A stretch of DNA of 64,000 nucleotides, taken from NCBI GenBank assembly GCA_021186555.1, contig JAJKFL010000006.1, positions 39,367,478-39,431,477 of the forward strand. Direction: 5' to 3'. Shown piece by piece: positions 10,151 to 22,429 of this stretch; positions within the stretch are counted from its first letter, which is position 1, and each line of letters opens with the position of its first letter. The position numbers and the translations under genes were made by a program. The DNA comes from Reticulitermes speratus (taxonomy: Eukaryota > Arthropoda > Insecta > Blattodea > Rhinotermitidae). The notes beneath the pieces are model-generated. The model had not been told where the DNA came from and made no database searches. It worked only from the letters and a program-made list of their open reading frames with translations.

Positions 10151-11614
10151 AAAAAATGTTCCATAGACGAGTGACAGGCTTTATAGGACATACCATTGTC
10201 CTTGCCTGTTGTTAAAGGCTCTCTCCCTTCGTGTAACTTTAAAATTAATGGAAAGCCAAGTTAAGAACGGCCCTTGAGGTGTGAAATAAAGTGCGCAATA
10301 TTTTACGTTAAGTGATTATTTTTCACAAAGCCTATTACGTGACAAGTGTAGCTTAGAACACAGTCGCCTCGAGATTTTCCTTGCGTTAAAATAATGAAGT
10401 AGAAATTATATGGCTGGCTGTTTATATACAAAGACAAAAGGTACAGCTATTCCTGTATTTAATTAAGAATCACTCCTTGAATATAACAGTGTGGGGAAGT
10501 ACAGCTCCATGAGAGAGTAGGAAGATATTAGTAGGGGATTAGTTTCTACGTAAGAATACATATTTGCAGCTGGTGAATATCACGAGACTTAAAGTGAGGT
10601 TCGAGTTATTAGTATAATTGCTTGTACCGTGAAATTTCAGGGAGTAGAGGGAACTTAAGCTGGTCTATCAGTAAAGTGAAAGCTTAAACTCAATCTCTGA
10701 AATTTTTTTTTTTTTTCAAAAGCTACAGTTTTACTTTATGATAACGAAACTGAAAGACAAGAAAACGCGTAATTTCACAGTGCTACCAACCAGCTATATA
10801 GCCGAAGAGCCTGTGTTCCGCTCCTGGATTATACGTGTCTGTGCCAACAGAAGTCACTGACAAACTGCAATTGCACCGCACCCGACTACAAAATAACACA
10901 AAAATTTTGGTTTTATTAAATATTTAATACATTTTTGTCGCTGTATACAATCTACTATAAATCTGGAATTTATAAATTTGTTATTTTGTTTTGCAAGCAT
11001 TGTTAGAAATATGATACTGTTAACACTTTTTTGACTGTAAATACAGTATTTTTTGTGCACACGAAAACACGCCAGTTCCTTTCAAAAGACAAAATAAGAC
11101 GGAGAGCGTCTTCTGCGTTTCTACAGCGTCCAAATTCTTCTACAATATGGCGAAATTTAAAAAATAATTATTGGCGTCTGATAGATTAGTATGATGCTGT
11201 CTTTAATTTCTGATTTGCCAGTCCGCCCTAATCTAAACCTTAATTTTTATTGGCTGTGTCAAACGGCGGAGGCAAAATGGCAACGCGGCGCCCAAAGGCG
11301 GCTTTCATCACATCTTATTCCTGGGGCATATGGTTAATGTAACTTCTCTAGTCAATTTACGACAGCCCAATGCACAATAGATCCTGACTTCTGGACCAAG
11401 GCCTGCCTAACACTGAACTACCTACGTTTTGCATTGAGACATGCCTCTGTGCCAAACTGTTGCCAAGTATTTCCTTTCTCTTCAAAATACGGGTTCCTAA
11501 ACAACATTTGTTAGTAACTATCGCTATTATATTGATATAAAATATCAATATAATAATCTTTCATCTTCGGTTGGCACATTTGGATTTCGAAATCTAGAAT
11601 GCCAGCTACAAAAA
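10151..11614. other. unannotated AT-rich sequence
   Basis: No gene, TIR or recognisable repeat. There is a T-run at 10705-10719. Short frames only. Confidence 0.5.
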
Positions 11615-12186
11615 CATGAAGAGATGTGTGTTCTTGTATCAGACACGAAATGAAGAAATGTGTGTTTTTGTATCGGACACGATATGAAGAAATGTTGTTG
11701 AATTTGACACGATATGAAGAAATGTGTTGTGGTATCGGACACGATATGAAGAAATGTGTGTTGAATTTGACACGATATGAAGAAATGTGTGTTGTTGTAT
11801 CGGACACGATATGAAAAAATGTGTGTTGTTGTATCGGACACGATATGAAAAAATGTGTGTTGTTGTATCGGACACGATATGAAAAAATGTGTGTTGTTGT
11901 ATCGGACACGATATAAAAAAATGTTGTTGTTGTATCGAACACGATAAGAAGAAATGTGTGTTGTTGTATCGAATACGATATGAAGAAATGTGTGTTGTTG
12001 TATCGAACACGATATGAAGAAATGTGTGTTGTTGTATCGAACACGATATGAAGAAATGTGTGTTGTTGTATCGGACACGATATGAACAAATGTGGGTTGT
12101 TGTATCTAACACGATATGAAAAAATGTGTGTTGTTGTATCGAACACGATATGAAGAAATGTGTGTTGTTGTATCGAACACGATATT
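11615..12186. repeat. 34 bp minisatellite, about 16 copies
   Basis: The unit is GAAGAAATGTGTGTTGTTGT plus ATCGAACACGATAT. The left edge has shorter, more diverged units; a few units differ as ATCGGACACG or ATATGAAAAA. Because 34 is not a multiple of three and the minus strand of the unit lacks stops in every frame, three long minus frames (211, 177 and 184 codons) result. They are artefacts. Confidence 0.97.
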
Positions 12187-12504
12187 GTTTCAAACGTCCC
12201 GGCAGTTAATTCCTGCTCTTAATTTTGCAAGGTCACATTTATATTAAAAAAGGGGTTTTCATTCTGTGTTTGCGCAGTTGCCATCGTCCCCATTTTTCTC
12301 CAGTCCTCATTGAAAGATTCATCGCAAAACGATGAGCTCTGTTGTGTAATCTAAATCAGTATCGTATTCAGAACAAGATCGCCTTCTTTTTTATTGGCGT
12401 TTTAACTTGGGATTTCGTGATTTGTTGAGAGAATTTTTGCAACGATTTTTTTTTTTGCTGTTCAAACTTTTCTATTTTTAAATGTTTTTTTCTTCCTAAT
12501 TTCA

Positions 12505-12866
12505 TTATGAAGGGTCTTGAAGTGAAGAACTCGCCTTCGCCATGACACGTTTTCTTAGTGGTAACTTGCGTTCAGCTGTATCAAGAACAGGAGAAATTTT
12601 AACGTCACTTGTACTGACTGCTGTGCGCAGGGTGCTGCTATTTGCTATCTTGATGATTTGGTTGATGCTCTGGCTAACTGGTGCGAATTCTTCTGTACCG
12701 ATATTTTGGTTCAAGAGTCTTGGGCTGTCTGAGGCATCAGTGGTTCAACTGGAGGCTGTGAAGATGACGTGGCGTATGTTTGTACTGAAGACTGAGATAC
12801 TGATGAAGTTCCCAACTGCTTTTCCATGTCACTGATGAGACTTTCACCGCATTGTGATGGGCGCGG
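12505..12866 (-). pseudogene. decayed coding-like remnant, unrecognised
   Basis: The minus strand reads as one protein with a single frame change near 12720: a Ser/Gln-rich part (DMEKQLGTSSVSQSSVQTYA) and then a part ending AERKLPLRKRVMAKASSSLQ and a stop at 12505. Composition and the conserved feel across the frameshift suggest a transposon or retro-copied gene tail. I recognise no family and see no catalytic motif, poly-A or terminal repeat. It may equally be chance. Confidence 0.25.
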
Positions 12867-15337
12867 AACACCCAGTATCATCCGCGTTGGAAATGCGTGA
12901 TGGAGGAAGGGAATGCCTGTCAGTCCGCTGAGATTAACAAAAGGTTATATCAACTTGGGGATATTTGAAGCCAACAGCCATATGAAGATTTGTTGACTCT
13001 TCACAACTTAACAGCACATGTGAAGATCCCGAATAACAAATGGGTCCTAAATTGGTCAAGATATGCGGAAACTAGGGCAGAAATTAATTTAGCTCTTCCG
13101 TAATGGATGGCTGTCACGATACGGATTGTAATATAAATATTTTGCAATGAACTGAAAATAAAGGAATACACCGTCGATCACAACTCTATATTTATACTCC
13201 CACGCAGAAAGTTTTGTATTTGGAAAGAGATAACATTAATTAAAGCAACTTAATATACAAAGCTTCAATAGGAAATGGCCACAGAAATTTTACAACATAA
13301 CATTTTTTGTACATTTTAACAATGCCTTTATCAAAAATATGAACCTCTTCCTTCAAGAATAAGATCCTGTTCGATCACTGAAAATTACTGTTGCAATTAT
13401 CCTGCGTCAAAGTATGATTTGATATAACCTACCGGATGATGGCCAAAAATGACGGAACATGTAGTGTAACATATATAACCATATAAATAGATTTTGCAAT
13501 CGACGACGCATTCCTTTATTTTTAGTTTATATGCTTCACAACGGGATGTAAAGCAAAGTTGGCAGTACAATGTAACAAAGTAAAGGTAAACTGAAAAATG
13601 CTTCACAATATCTTTATTACTTCAAGCGACTTTATTGTACCAGAAAAAGGAATTGCTCAAAAATTTCTTTAAAGTAAACAGAAGGAATTTTTGTGTAATA
13701 AATAAGGCGAAAGTTGTTTTAATTTATAAATTATTATTTGTATTTGCATTGTCGGATCGGATGAAACAGTGTTTGTTTCAAAGAAATACTTTTAAGATAG
13801 ACACCATTACAAAATACAACTATTTTCTTATTGCTTGAATCACATGCAAACAATAATATGTTGGTGACTAAATGGAGCATGTTGACTATAAAAATGACAG
13901 CCAAAAGCTGCAACCATTTATGTCGTCCTCTATTTTTATCTGTAATCAAGAAAAATACATTCCACTTATTGCAAAGTTTTAAATAATTACGCGATTACAA
14001 TCAGATGAACTATATTCAGCAATGAAACTTGACAACCTCACATTCAAATATGACACACAGCCTCTACACTATAATTATGCCATTTACTAAGCGTGGTATT
14101 ATCAAAATGTACGTGTGAAAGACGATCATTACAATTATTTTAAACTGCAACATGTTGCAAATCTTGTGTGTCCAGATTTAGAATCAGAATATCAGAATTA
14201 AGTTTGGAAGTCAGGTTTCCTTGACATCACAGTCATATTTTTTACACACACATATCGGCATATAGGCACATTAGTTAATAACAATGCGCTTCGCGTACTG
14301 TACTTTGAATACGAATGTTTGATTGAATTCAATGAAACTTAGAACGTGTGTATGAAGTAAAACGAACGGAATACATAATACTGCAGACGGATTCGAGAGT
14401 CTATTTCCTTTTTATAAATTCTCGTAAACCCGTTACTCTCTCTCGGCACGTCGACACTGATTTCAGTTTCAGCACACGTCGATACTGCAAACTCTATCAT
14501 CGCAACCCGTAGTTCTAAGGATCAGTTCTCTCTGTTGGTCCAACGCTTCTAAAAATTTGCAGGTCAAGGTACCCTTTGGTCTCAGACCGAGATCTCACAT
14601 ACGTCTTCCGAATGAAAACTGTTCTTCTTTTATACTATATCTGCCAGTAATCTTGTGCTCAAAAGCTACAAGATATCGATAAAGATTTATTTAAAAAACT
14701 TTATTTAATTTTTAGGCAATTCATCCCGTTGTGCTTTTAAATAATCTAGGATATATATACTGATTTGATCTAAATATATTCGTTGTGTTTGAATTTCTTA
14801 TATATATCCTAGAAACTTTCTTTATTTCATACACAGAAACCTTGCACAAGACAGATATTGAGACTTTCTTATAAACCGCTTCTACCCGTGTTTGACAATA
14901 AACGGAATATATCTCTTGTACCCCCTAAGGAAGGTTTACCTGTCTGTTAAAACCGCTGTCGCAGTTCATAGTAGGTACGTTGTGGTACGCAGTGGAGTTT
15001 GAGTGTATGTCTTGGTTATTTCCACAATCATCAGACCTCTACACTTCTTAGTGGAGTGGATGTAAACTGCCTCATCACCGTCATCATCGTCGTCGTCTTT
15101 ATCGTCGTAATCATCACCATCATCATAAACTATCAGGATTGGCAGCATTATTAAAATATTGATCAATGTTTAATTAATATTATTTCAAATATTAATTTAA
15201 CAATAGTCCTATTTTTGTGTTGTCTCTCACTCTTTCTCTTGCCTTTCCGTGTATAAACCTACTATTAAGAGCTTTTGCCCCTTCTTCGTAGGTGACGGAA
15301 CCAAAGTGTTTGACAATAAACTACTTTCTGTAGGATT
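12867..15337. other. unannotated AT-rich sequence
   Basis: I see no gene, terminal repeat or array in these 2.5 kb. A GAT/CAT-rich simple tract lies near 15075-15130. Confidence 0.5.
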
Positions 15338-15339
15338 TA

Positions 15340-15860
15340 TGAGGCATATTCGAAAAGTAAGTACCGTTAGGCTATTAAAAAACTAAAATTTATTTTCAAA
15401 ATATGTTATTTTTATCAGATTCGCCATACATTAAACTACTTTTCTACATAGTTTCCACCATTATTAAGGCATTTATCATAACGGGGCACCAGTTTCTGTA
15501 TCCCCTCCTCGTAGAACGTGGCCGCCACTGACCATAGACGGTCGGCCGCTCCGCGGCTCGTCATGCACGTTATCACGACCATCGTTGAACTTTCTAACCC
15601 ATTTCCTCACCATTCCATCACTCATGGCATTTTCACCGTATACTTCACATATCTGACGATGAATATCAGCCAGTTTCACATTTCTTGCATTCAAAAAACG
15701 GATAACAGACCGTATTTCACAGTCGGCGGGGCGCTCGATCATCTTGAACATTTTAAACGCACAGAACAATACGTAAACACTATCTGCTTTTCTAGTATTG
15801 GCGTCTGTGGCTTGCCAATGAATGAGGGAAAACCGCGCTGCTTCTGATTTAAAAACTGGA
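15340..15860 (-). mobile_element. internally deleted mariner transposon
   Basis: The minus-strand frame from 15769 encodes the N-terminal helix-turn-helix DNA-binding region of a mariner transposase (MIERPADCEIRSVIRFLNAR and then DGMVRKWVRKFNDG and DEPRSGRPS). At about 15525 it jumps directly to the extreme C-terminus in another frame (FYEEGIQKLVPRYDKCLNNG, then GNYVEK). The whole catalytic DD(34)D domain is missing. The terminal inverted repeat GAGGCATATTCGAAAAGTAA is present at 15341-15360, preceded by TA (15338-15339), the mariner target dinucleotide. I cannot find the opposite repeat to the right, so the 5' end is truncated near 15860. It can make no active transposase. Confidence 0.88.
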
Positions 15861-16429
15861 AGAGCCCTTAACTAGCTAAATAACTGACTGGTTAATTACA
15901 TGAAGTAGGGTCCTTATTCACAAATAATGTCTCCTCAGCTAGTTAAGAAATCATCCTACACTTTACGAAACCAGAATGTTCATTACCGTGTAAGAAAGGG
16001 GTTTCTTACTAGAGAGAGAGATCACATAGAGTGTTCTCGAAGAAACCTTTTCTACTGGTGTCGTGACCTGAGGGTGCTTGAAACTTTAGGGATTTGGTGA
16101 TCAACTGTCACCCTTCGTAGCATAACAACTGGTTAGTGTACGCGGACACCAACCCGGATGTAGCGCCCGGGCAGTCCATACTCCCAGGACGTCTACACGT
16201 GGTGAGCCCACAGTCCACCGCTGCGTCTGGCTTCACCCACTCTCTCATACTCTATAATAGCGCTGCCACCAGAAAGTTTCTATATATCTGCAGATTACTT
16301 ACAACTGCTTCAACCTTCTTATAGTGGGGCGTCTAGCTCAGACGATACACGGCTGAGTATCCCCCGCAGGCGTGCCTAGCCCAGCTAGCATCACCTAACT
16401 GCTTTAGTATAACCATACCAACGGTCAAC
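15861..16429. other. unannotated sequence, locally GC-rich
   Basis: A GC-rich patch at 16130-16400 differs from its AT-rich surroundings and could be the edge of a mobile element, but I recognise no termini or coding sequence. Confidence 0.4.
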
Positions 16430-18200
16430 TAATCCTCTGACCTTAACTAATACTGCTACCGGTTATCACTTGGGATCTTCCTGTCTCTTAAGGAACTAAT
16501 TACACTTGGGATGTGATTATACTTGGAATGTACTTCTTCATCACCATTATTAAAACCATTAAACCACTCTCAATTTATAACCAAAGTAAATAATAAAATT
16601 TATTTAACTCAACTAAGTCCTAATTAACATACATCACAATAAAATTTAAATCCCTTTAATAATATCTCAATAATCAACATTCGAAATTAATCAACCTTCC
16701 AGTTTCCCCATACTCAACTTTCTACTGAATAATATATTACCCATTCAGTTTGGCCCACTCACACTTGCGACAACTTTACACAATTTTCCTAACTAAATAA
16801 TTGTGTTTGTTAATACTTCATAATAGAATTCATCAATTTCAAAATTTCATTCCAAGTACCAACTCTCAAATTAAAACATATAAACAATCCAAAAAACTTA
16901 TTCTTTTGCCAACCTACCTTGTGTTACAAAATAATTCATGTTCCCTCTGGATACATCAACATCAATTGCCCGTTCATACTTCCAAATACTGGCACATATT
17001 ATATTGGTGCATAAGTATAGCATTTTCCACTGCCATCTTATTACGTAACCACAAGATAAGGTGCTGCACTGCCATTTCACTTTATATTAACTTAATTTCT
17101 GCGTTACTTTCAAATTACTCCATCAAAATATCTTCACACAGATAATTAAGTATTTCACAATTAATTTCACATCGTAATTTCTTCATAAAATTTTACAAGT
17201 TAAAATTTAAAATCCACCGTCCAATCTGTCTCACGTCTTGCGCCAAAATATGTTCCAAAATCGTCCCTAGGCATTGTCCTCACCTATATTTAATAACTTC
17301 CAAACCACACCCTGTTTCATCATCAACATGGCTACCTCACTTCATCTCCTACCTTCTCATCCAATCAAATTAATTCATTTACGTCTAGTCCCTGCATTAA
17401 CTAACCAATGAAAACATCATTACCTAATAAGGAATATGCTGATACTGTGGTTCCCATGTCCTGCAGCATACAAGTGTAAACTTCTGAGGTTACCATTCTC
17501 ACCAAGCCAAGTGTGTGTGGACTAACTGTTACAAGTTAACTTCAACTCTATACCTCTAAATATATAAAATTTTCCACTCAGTATTCTAACTGTACTCACA
17601 AATAATTTGTTTAAAAAAATTCATCTATGCTAACAGCATTCCTAAAACCAAAATTGCGTCAACTCTCATACCTGCATAAATTCACTTCAATCTCATGCAC
17701 TCACTTTAATTACCAAAGTCCCAAATTCTAAATGGTTCTATCTGCATAATCGTACTAGAATAGTAACTAATCAATCATATCTCATATACCAATCAAATCC
17801 CACATACTTCAGTTCCTCAATTCCTAACCTGCTTAACTGTTCCTAACCCAACTTCAAACTTCATCTATCTGCATGTTTTCCTGTAAACCTCACAAATCTT
17901 TCTTTAGCACACTTGCTAATGAATACAACACGAAACTAGCTCTCCTTCTACATACCTATCCAATACAATTTAACCAACTGCCTTTTTAAACACTAATAGT
18001 CCCTCTGTTCATCAAACTATCATCTTATTTAAAAACCCTCAAAGCCTAATTCTGGCATCACATATCCTGTCTCTAACATATATCCCAATAAATCCTGTAT
18101 TCACTCTACCTCCATCTCTGCATAAGCAATTTCAACAAACTTCTACCTATTCAACCCATCATTAATGTTGCCAAATTTCCATTACTAACAAAAAGAAATG
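16430..18200 (-). mobile_element. possible LTR-retrotransposon leader and LTR fragment
   Basis: About 1.7 kb of the + strand is nearly free of G (A, C and T only), ending sharply near 18200. Within it, the minus strand at 17235-17258 reads ATTTTGGCGCAAGACGTGAG, close to the TTTTGGCGCCCAACGTGGG junction found between the 5' LTR and the primer-binding site of many insect Gypsy and BEL elements. If this is right, the LTR lies at 17255 to about 18200 and the leader runs leftwards. No gag or pol and no second LTR are visible, so this is a remnant at best. Confidence 0.35.
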
Positions 18201-18310
18201 AAAATTCTTAAAAACTGATCCGTGGCTGGATCCTGGCCTAGAATAAAATTTTAAAAATATAACGTATCCGATTTGCCATCACTTAAAACATTTCTCATGT
18301 TTTAATTCAT

Positions 18311-18520
18311 TACAACCGTATTCACAACAGCCCGATAATTGCCCATATCCACAAGCAAACTAATCCATTCTAGGCGTTCCAATTCTATTTCTTCGAGATT
18401 AAATTTAATATCATCCTCTTACCTATGCTAAGCTTTGCGCAGAAGATTCTTCCCTTTAGATTTTCTCACTAAAATCCTGCATGCATTTCTCTTGCGTCCC
18501 ATGCGTGTCACATACTCATA
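18311..18520 (-). mobile_element. LINE 3' fragment (GRPRRRW family), strongly decayed
   Basis: The minus strand preserves the pattern of the family's C-terminus: VTRMGRKRNACRILV, then a damaged K-rich block, EDDIKFNLEEIELERLEWIS and LVDMGNYRAVVNTVV. It aligns position by position with the better copy at 21364-21869. Frameshifts and stops are present. Confidence 0.75.
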
Positions 18521-18849
18521 CTATTTGATTTGATCAGCTTAATGATGTACTATTTGCAGGTACTGTATTATCAGTACACGATCGTAAGTGGCTAATGACT
18601 AATGACGAAGGTGGGAAATAACGTGATTTAGTGCCGCGTGCTCGAACAAAATCCTCAATACAAACAAAAACTACAGACTATTTACCTAAATAATAAGCTT
18701 AAGCTAAGTACGTAATATGTATATAATCCAGCTAGTTTATTTGTACTAGTCAATTGGGTAAAGAGTTTTTTTCTTAATGCCTCAAACCTCCTTATGTCGC
18801 ACGTCCGCGCTTTCGTCCCGGCTTCGAAGGATGTACCCGATACGTCACA

Positions 18850-19038
18850 AGGAAAATCGAAACTCGGTTATAACGTCATGAAGGGGACTCAATATTTTTG
18901 TCGTTATAAACAAGTATCGTTATAATAGGGGAGTATAATGTTACGGTTCACAGTGAGGAATTAATTGGTACCACACACTACCTAACGCTATAGGTGAAGT
19001 GTCGCATAAACCGATGTCGTTATAACCGGGTTCAACTG
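18850..19038. mobile_element. pogo/Tigger-type MITE
   Basis: The right end reads CCGATGTCGTTATAACCGGG then TTCAACTG, followed by TA (19039-19040). The left end contains the inverted counterpart CTCGGTTATAACGTCATG. GTTATAA motifs recur at 18870, 18901 and 18922. The terminus CAGTTGAACCCGGTTATAAC in minus orientation and the TA target fit Tc1/mariner-pogo elements. The outer ~12 bases of the left repeat are degraded. No coding capacity. Confidence 0.7.
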
Positions 19039-19463
19039 TACATATTTTTGACAGGACTAATGATATATCGTAGCTTCACTGAACGTGACGTTTGTTCTAA
19101 AGGTTACTGTGACGTTAAAACTACAAGCGAAGTAAGAAACGAAACTGATTTTCTTTTCAAACTATAACGGTTGCATCTACTTGATATTGATTTAAAGAGA
19201 ATAAAATATTTAGCGCGACTGAAGCAGATAAAATTGAATTCACAAAAAAGTCGGATTAAACAAAAGCAGAGGTGCAAAAATTCGGGGCGCAAGGATGCCC
19301 GGGCAACAAAATTTGTACGGTGGCGACTAATAATTGTGGGCCTTCACTATGGAACTTGCTTCATGTAACCCGTCTGGAGCCTACAATTTTAAGATGGTTC
19401 CTAGATATTTGGAAAATTTGTGGAAACCTGGATTCCTAAATAGGAAACGTACACATAATATTA

Positions 19464-19745
19464 CGTGGCCGTGGTAGTGTAAGTCGTATAGTCACCAGGC
19501 TACGGGCTGGACGGTTCAGGATTCAAGTCTTGGCAGGGGCAAGAAATGTTTTGATCTCCCAAAAGTCCACACCACCTCTGGGGCCCACCCAGCCTCCTAT
19601 TAAATGGGTATCTGGAATAAAGTGGCCAGGGCGTGAGGCTGACCACTTTGTTCCATCTAGTTCCAAAGTTAAGAATGAGTGGACCTACACCTCCAATTCC
19701 TTTTTATGCCTTTTCTGGCGTGTATGGGGATAAAATTACCTTTAA
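19464..19745 (+). mobile_element. tRNA-derived SINE, family SINE-B, copy 1
   Basis: A diverged tRNA head (GGTTCAGGATTCAAGTC as B box) is followed by GGCAGGGGCAAGAAATG. The family's signature is CTCTGGGGCCCACCCAGCCT, then ATGGGTATC, GGGCGTGAGGCTGACCAC and a 3' part ending in a GGATAAAATTACC tail. Other copies lie at 34300, 37520, 40837, 45870, 48115, 52800 and 61785. Confidence 0.85.
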
Positions 19746-21184
19746 CGCGTAATGGAATAACTGTGGCCCATTATCTTTGCTATTGTCTCTGGATTTCCAA
19801 TTCGTGGTGTTAAGTTTCGACGCTCTCTCATAAGTACAAGAAAACAGGACGAGAAGACGAACTGACAAACGTCCTTTTGTCTTGCAAACAGCAAAACATA
19901 CAGAAGGTTACTGATATTCAGACATTAACTTTAACTTTGCTCTGCAGTGTTTGTTCAACACTTTTTGAAACAGAAAAGCATTTAGCGAGCTATTTTGAGG
20001 CGAGTGCAGAACTACTCGTGTGTCTTTATGTGAAGTAATTTTGTACGATTTTATCCCAAGCTGGAATTGGGAGACAGGCCTTGGTGAGACTCCCTAACAT
20101 AAAATTTCATATAAATTTATTTTAGAGATGTTACATGCGGACTTACAGATCGAAAGTGAAACTTAGCGAAGCTACAGAGCGCATTGTGGCAAGTTTATTT
20201 GAGAATATGTCAAAGGCGAATATATGGTAGATGAAAGGAATTCAATACATATTATTAAAATGCAAGGCCAGATTACTAAACAAAAAGGGGATTAACCCCT
20301 TTGAAGAGAACTGAAAAAGAGAGGCTGCAAATCACGTTCAGAGTTACAGGCAGCCCATTGAAAATTTTGTTAAATTCGGAATCAGCCTAATCCTAAAGGC
20401 GGGTTCACGTAATTACAAGCTAGACTTCACTTTTCCCTGGAAAACAAGTACAGCCATTCGTAGTCTTGGCATTCAAACACGGAATTTGGATTACAAATAC
20501 GGAATAACAAGGACAGGCTCTGTACGTGACGTAACTAGAAGGAAGAAAATACAGACCTGCAGAATTAGTATTTGGCATTCTCCTCCGATACAAAACACCA
20601 GCCTCATTTCGAGATAAAATGAACATTGCTAGGGATTAGAATGAGACGCAACAACACGGGTGAAAAAGGATCACAGGAAATAAAATTGAAGATTAAGGTA
20701 AATTACAGTCAAAGTACACATAAGTTTTTTTAAGTTCTTTAAAGTTTTAACTTCACACAATTTTAACTAAATGTAATAAATACAAAAATAACAAAAATTT
20801 TGCACCATTTTATATTTCATTTGGATTTTTCAATTCCATTTTAATATGTACAGAAATTTGTCTAATTTTTTTAAATTCTGTAATCTTGGTACAACTCGGT
20901 ATTTTCTGATACATTATTTCTTAATTTATATACAGCCATTTATCGCTAATTTTTTTTTCTCTCCATCTCTGTACCTCTTTACTTTTCAGAAATATACGTA
21001 CATTTTCTCTTCTTCGTGACATACAGGACATCGTTTTTCTACACCTCTCAATTTTCAAAGGTATAAACATTTCAGACCGCCATACGGGCATAAGAATACA
21101 GGCCTGAGAATCTCTGGAAGAGTCTGGCAAGGAGAAGTGTGTTCATGCAGTTGGTGTAATGCTCAGCTTTGCTTTTGTCCACAG
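19746..21184. other. unannotated sequence upstream of a host exon
   Basis: No repeat or gene recognised. The last bases form a pyrimidine-rich splice acceptor (TTTGCTTTTGTCCACAG) in front of the exon at 21185. Confidence 0.5.
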
Positions 21185-21280
21185 GACCAGAGGGCGTTCC
21201 TGGTGCCTTGGATCCTAACAGTGCTTCTCACACTGCTCGTGGACCTGACGCATACCGTCTACCTCTTTGTACTGCAGACG
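21185..21280 (+). CDS. internal exon of a multi-pass membrane protein gene
   Basis: A 96-base exon, phase 0 at both ends, bounded by a strong acceptor (polypyrimidine then ACAG at 21181-21184) and the donor GTAAGC at 21281. It encodes 32 residues starting DQRAFLVPWILTVLL and ending YLFVLQT: a charged entry, a long hydrophobic membrane segment with a central Asp (LLVDLTHT) and an exit. Its GC content is well above its surroundings. The next in-phase exon is at 35192. The layout (short loops, the NPLTA...DFFLLCLN segment in the next exon) reminds me of small insect tetraspan proteins of the DUF4728/pasiflora type, but that is a weak guess. Upstream exons are not seen in the window. Confidence 0.72.
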
Positions 21281-21363
21281 GTAAGCTCAACTTTATAGCA
21301 TTCAAGTTTAAGTTCGCTAAAATTACTGCCTTGTGAAATTTGAGGCCGATAGGCTGGCATGTT

Positions 21364-21869
21364 GTATGGGTGTGAGACTTGGTCTCTCACACTGAGGGAG
21401 GAACATAGGCTGAGGGTGTTCGAGAATAGGGTGCTGAGAAGGTTATTTGGGCCTAAGAGGGACGAGGTAACGGAGGAATGGAGAAGACTACATAACGAGG
21501 AACTTAATGATCTGTACTCATCACCAAATATTATTCGGGTGATCTAATCAAGAAGAATGAGGTGGGCGGGGCATGTAGCACGTATGGGTGAGGGGAGAGG
21601 TGCATACAGGATTTTGGTGGGAAGACCTGAGGGAGGGAGACCACTTGGAAGACCCAGGCGTAGATGGAAGGATAATATTAAAATGTATCTTCAAGAAGTG
21701 GGATGGGGGGGCATGGACTGGATTGATATGGCTCAGGATAGGGACAGGTGGCAGGCTCTTGTGAGTGCGGTAATGAACGTTCGGGTTCCATAAAACGCGG
21801 GGAATTTCTTGACTAGCTGACGACCTGTTAGCTTCTCAAGAAGGACTCTGCTCCATGGAGTTAGTTAGT
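21364..21869 (+). mobile_element. LINE 3' end (GRPRRRW family), 5'-truncated, with target duplication
   Basis: The last part of the LINE ORF is well kept: LYGCETWSLTLREEHRLRVF, then NRVLRRLFGPKRDEV and the block [20 protein letters not shown] followed by [14 protein letters not shown] and [19 protein letters not shown]. One in-frame TAA splits it at 21546. A short 3' UTR with TCTCAAGAAGGACTCTGCTC and a (TTAG)n tail follows. The 14 bp duplication TAGGCTGGCATGTT at 21350-21363 and 21870-21883 fixes both ends. This is a classic 5'-truncated retroposition. The family occurs six more times in the window; I associate it with RTE/Jockey-like elements, clade uncertain. Confidence 0.93.
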
Positions 21870-21883
21870 TAGGCTGGCATGTT

Positions 21884-22429
21884 AGTACTTACGTCTCAGA
21901 GGGACTTAGAGCCTTAAACTTCAGAGTCTACGATCCTTAGACCCTGAGAATGGAGGCAGCAAGTTCATCCGATATATCATTATTTATCTACCAGTCTACA
22001 CGGCGTTATCTCCCAGAAGATAATTTTTATCTCACGTGCCTTCCTCATTCTGTGACTGGACAAGGCGGCCAATATTTACTAAATTCGGTATGATCGTTAT
22101 GCCACTGAACGCTGTAAAATCTCGTACAATCAGGAATAACAACACGAAGGACCCTCTAAAACGTGAGGAGGGAGCGACACTAGCGCCACTTACGTTAGAG
22201 TCCTTAAGTTATGGGCAGTAATTGATCCTGGAAAATAAAACTTTTTTGAAAGTAATATTACTGCAGAATACGAAATACCAACGTAGCAGCAATGTCATAT
22301 TTTTCTTCAGTTGTCGGTTTGGTGACAACTAATGCAAAACTTGGTATGAAGACGGATTTGAAAAGTACCTACCTGCGGCGTACTGTGTGTATGTGTGTTT
22401 TGTGTAGTACTGTGTCATCACTTATACAG
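21884..22429. other. unannotated intronic sequence
   Basis: No recognised gene. Part of it (22020-22215) looks like an interspersed repeat by style, but no second copy is visible in this window. Confidence 0.4.

Noticed and set aside
11511..12193. Three long minus frames over the 34 bp array
   Set aside because: Same reason: the repeat unit lacks stops in three frames. Tails outside the array are short and featureless.
15518..15847. 109-codon + frame over the mariner
   Set aside because: Antisense shadow of the transposase fragment.
16430..18200. Mitochondrial insertion (NUMT) as explanation of the base skew
   Set aside because: The skew resembles an insect mitochondrial strand, but I find no mitochondrial protein, rRNA or tRNA pattern in it.
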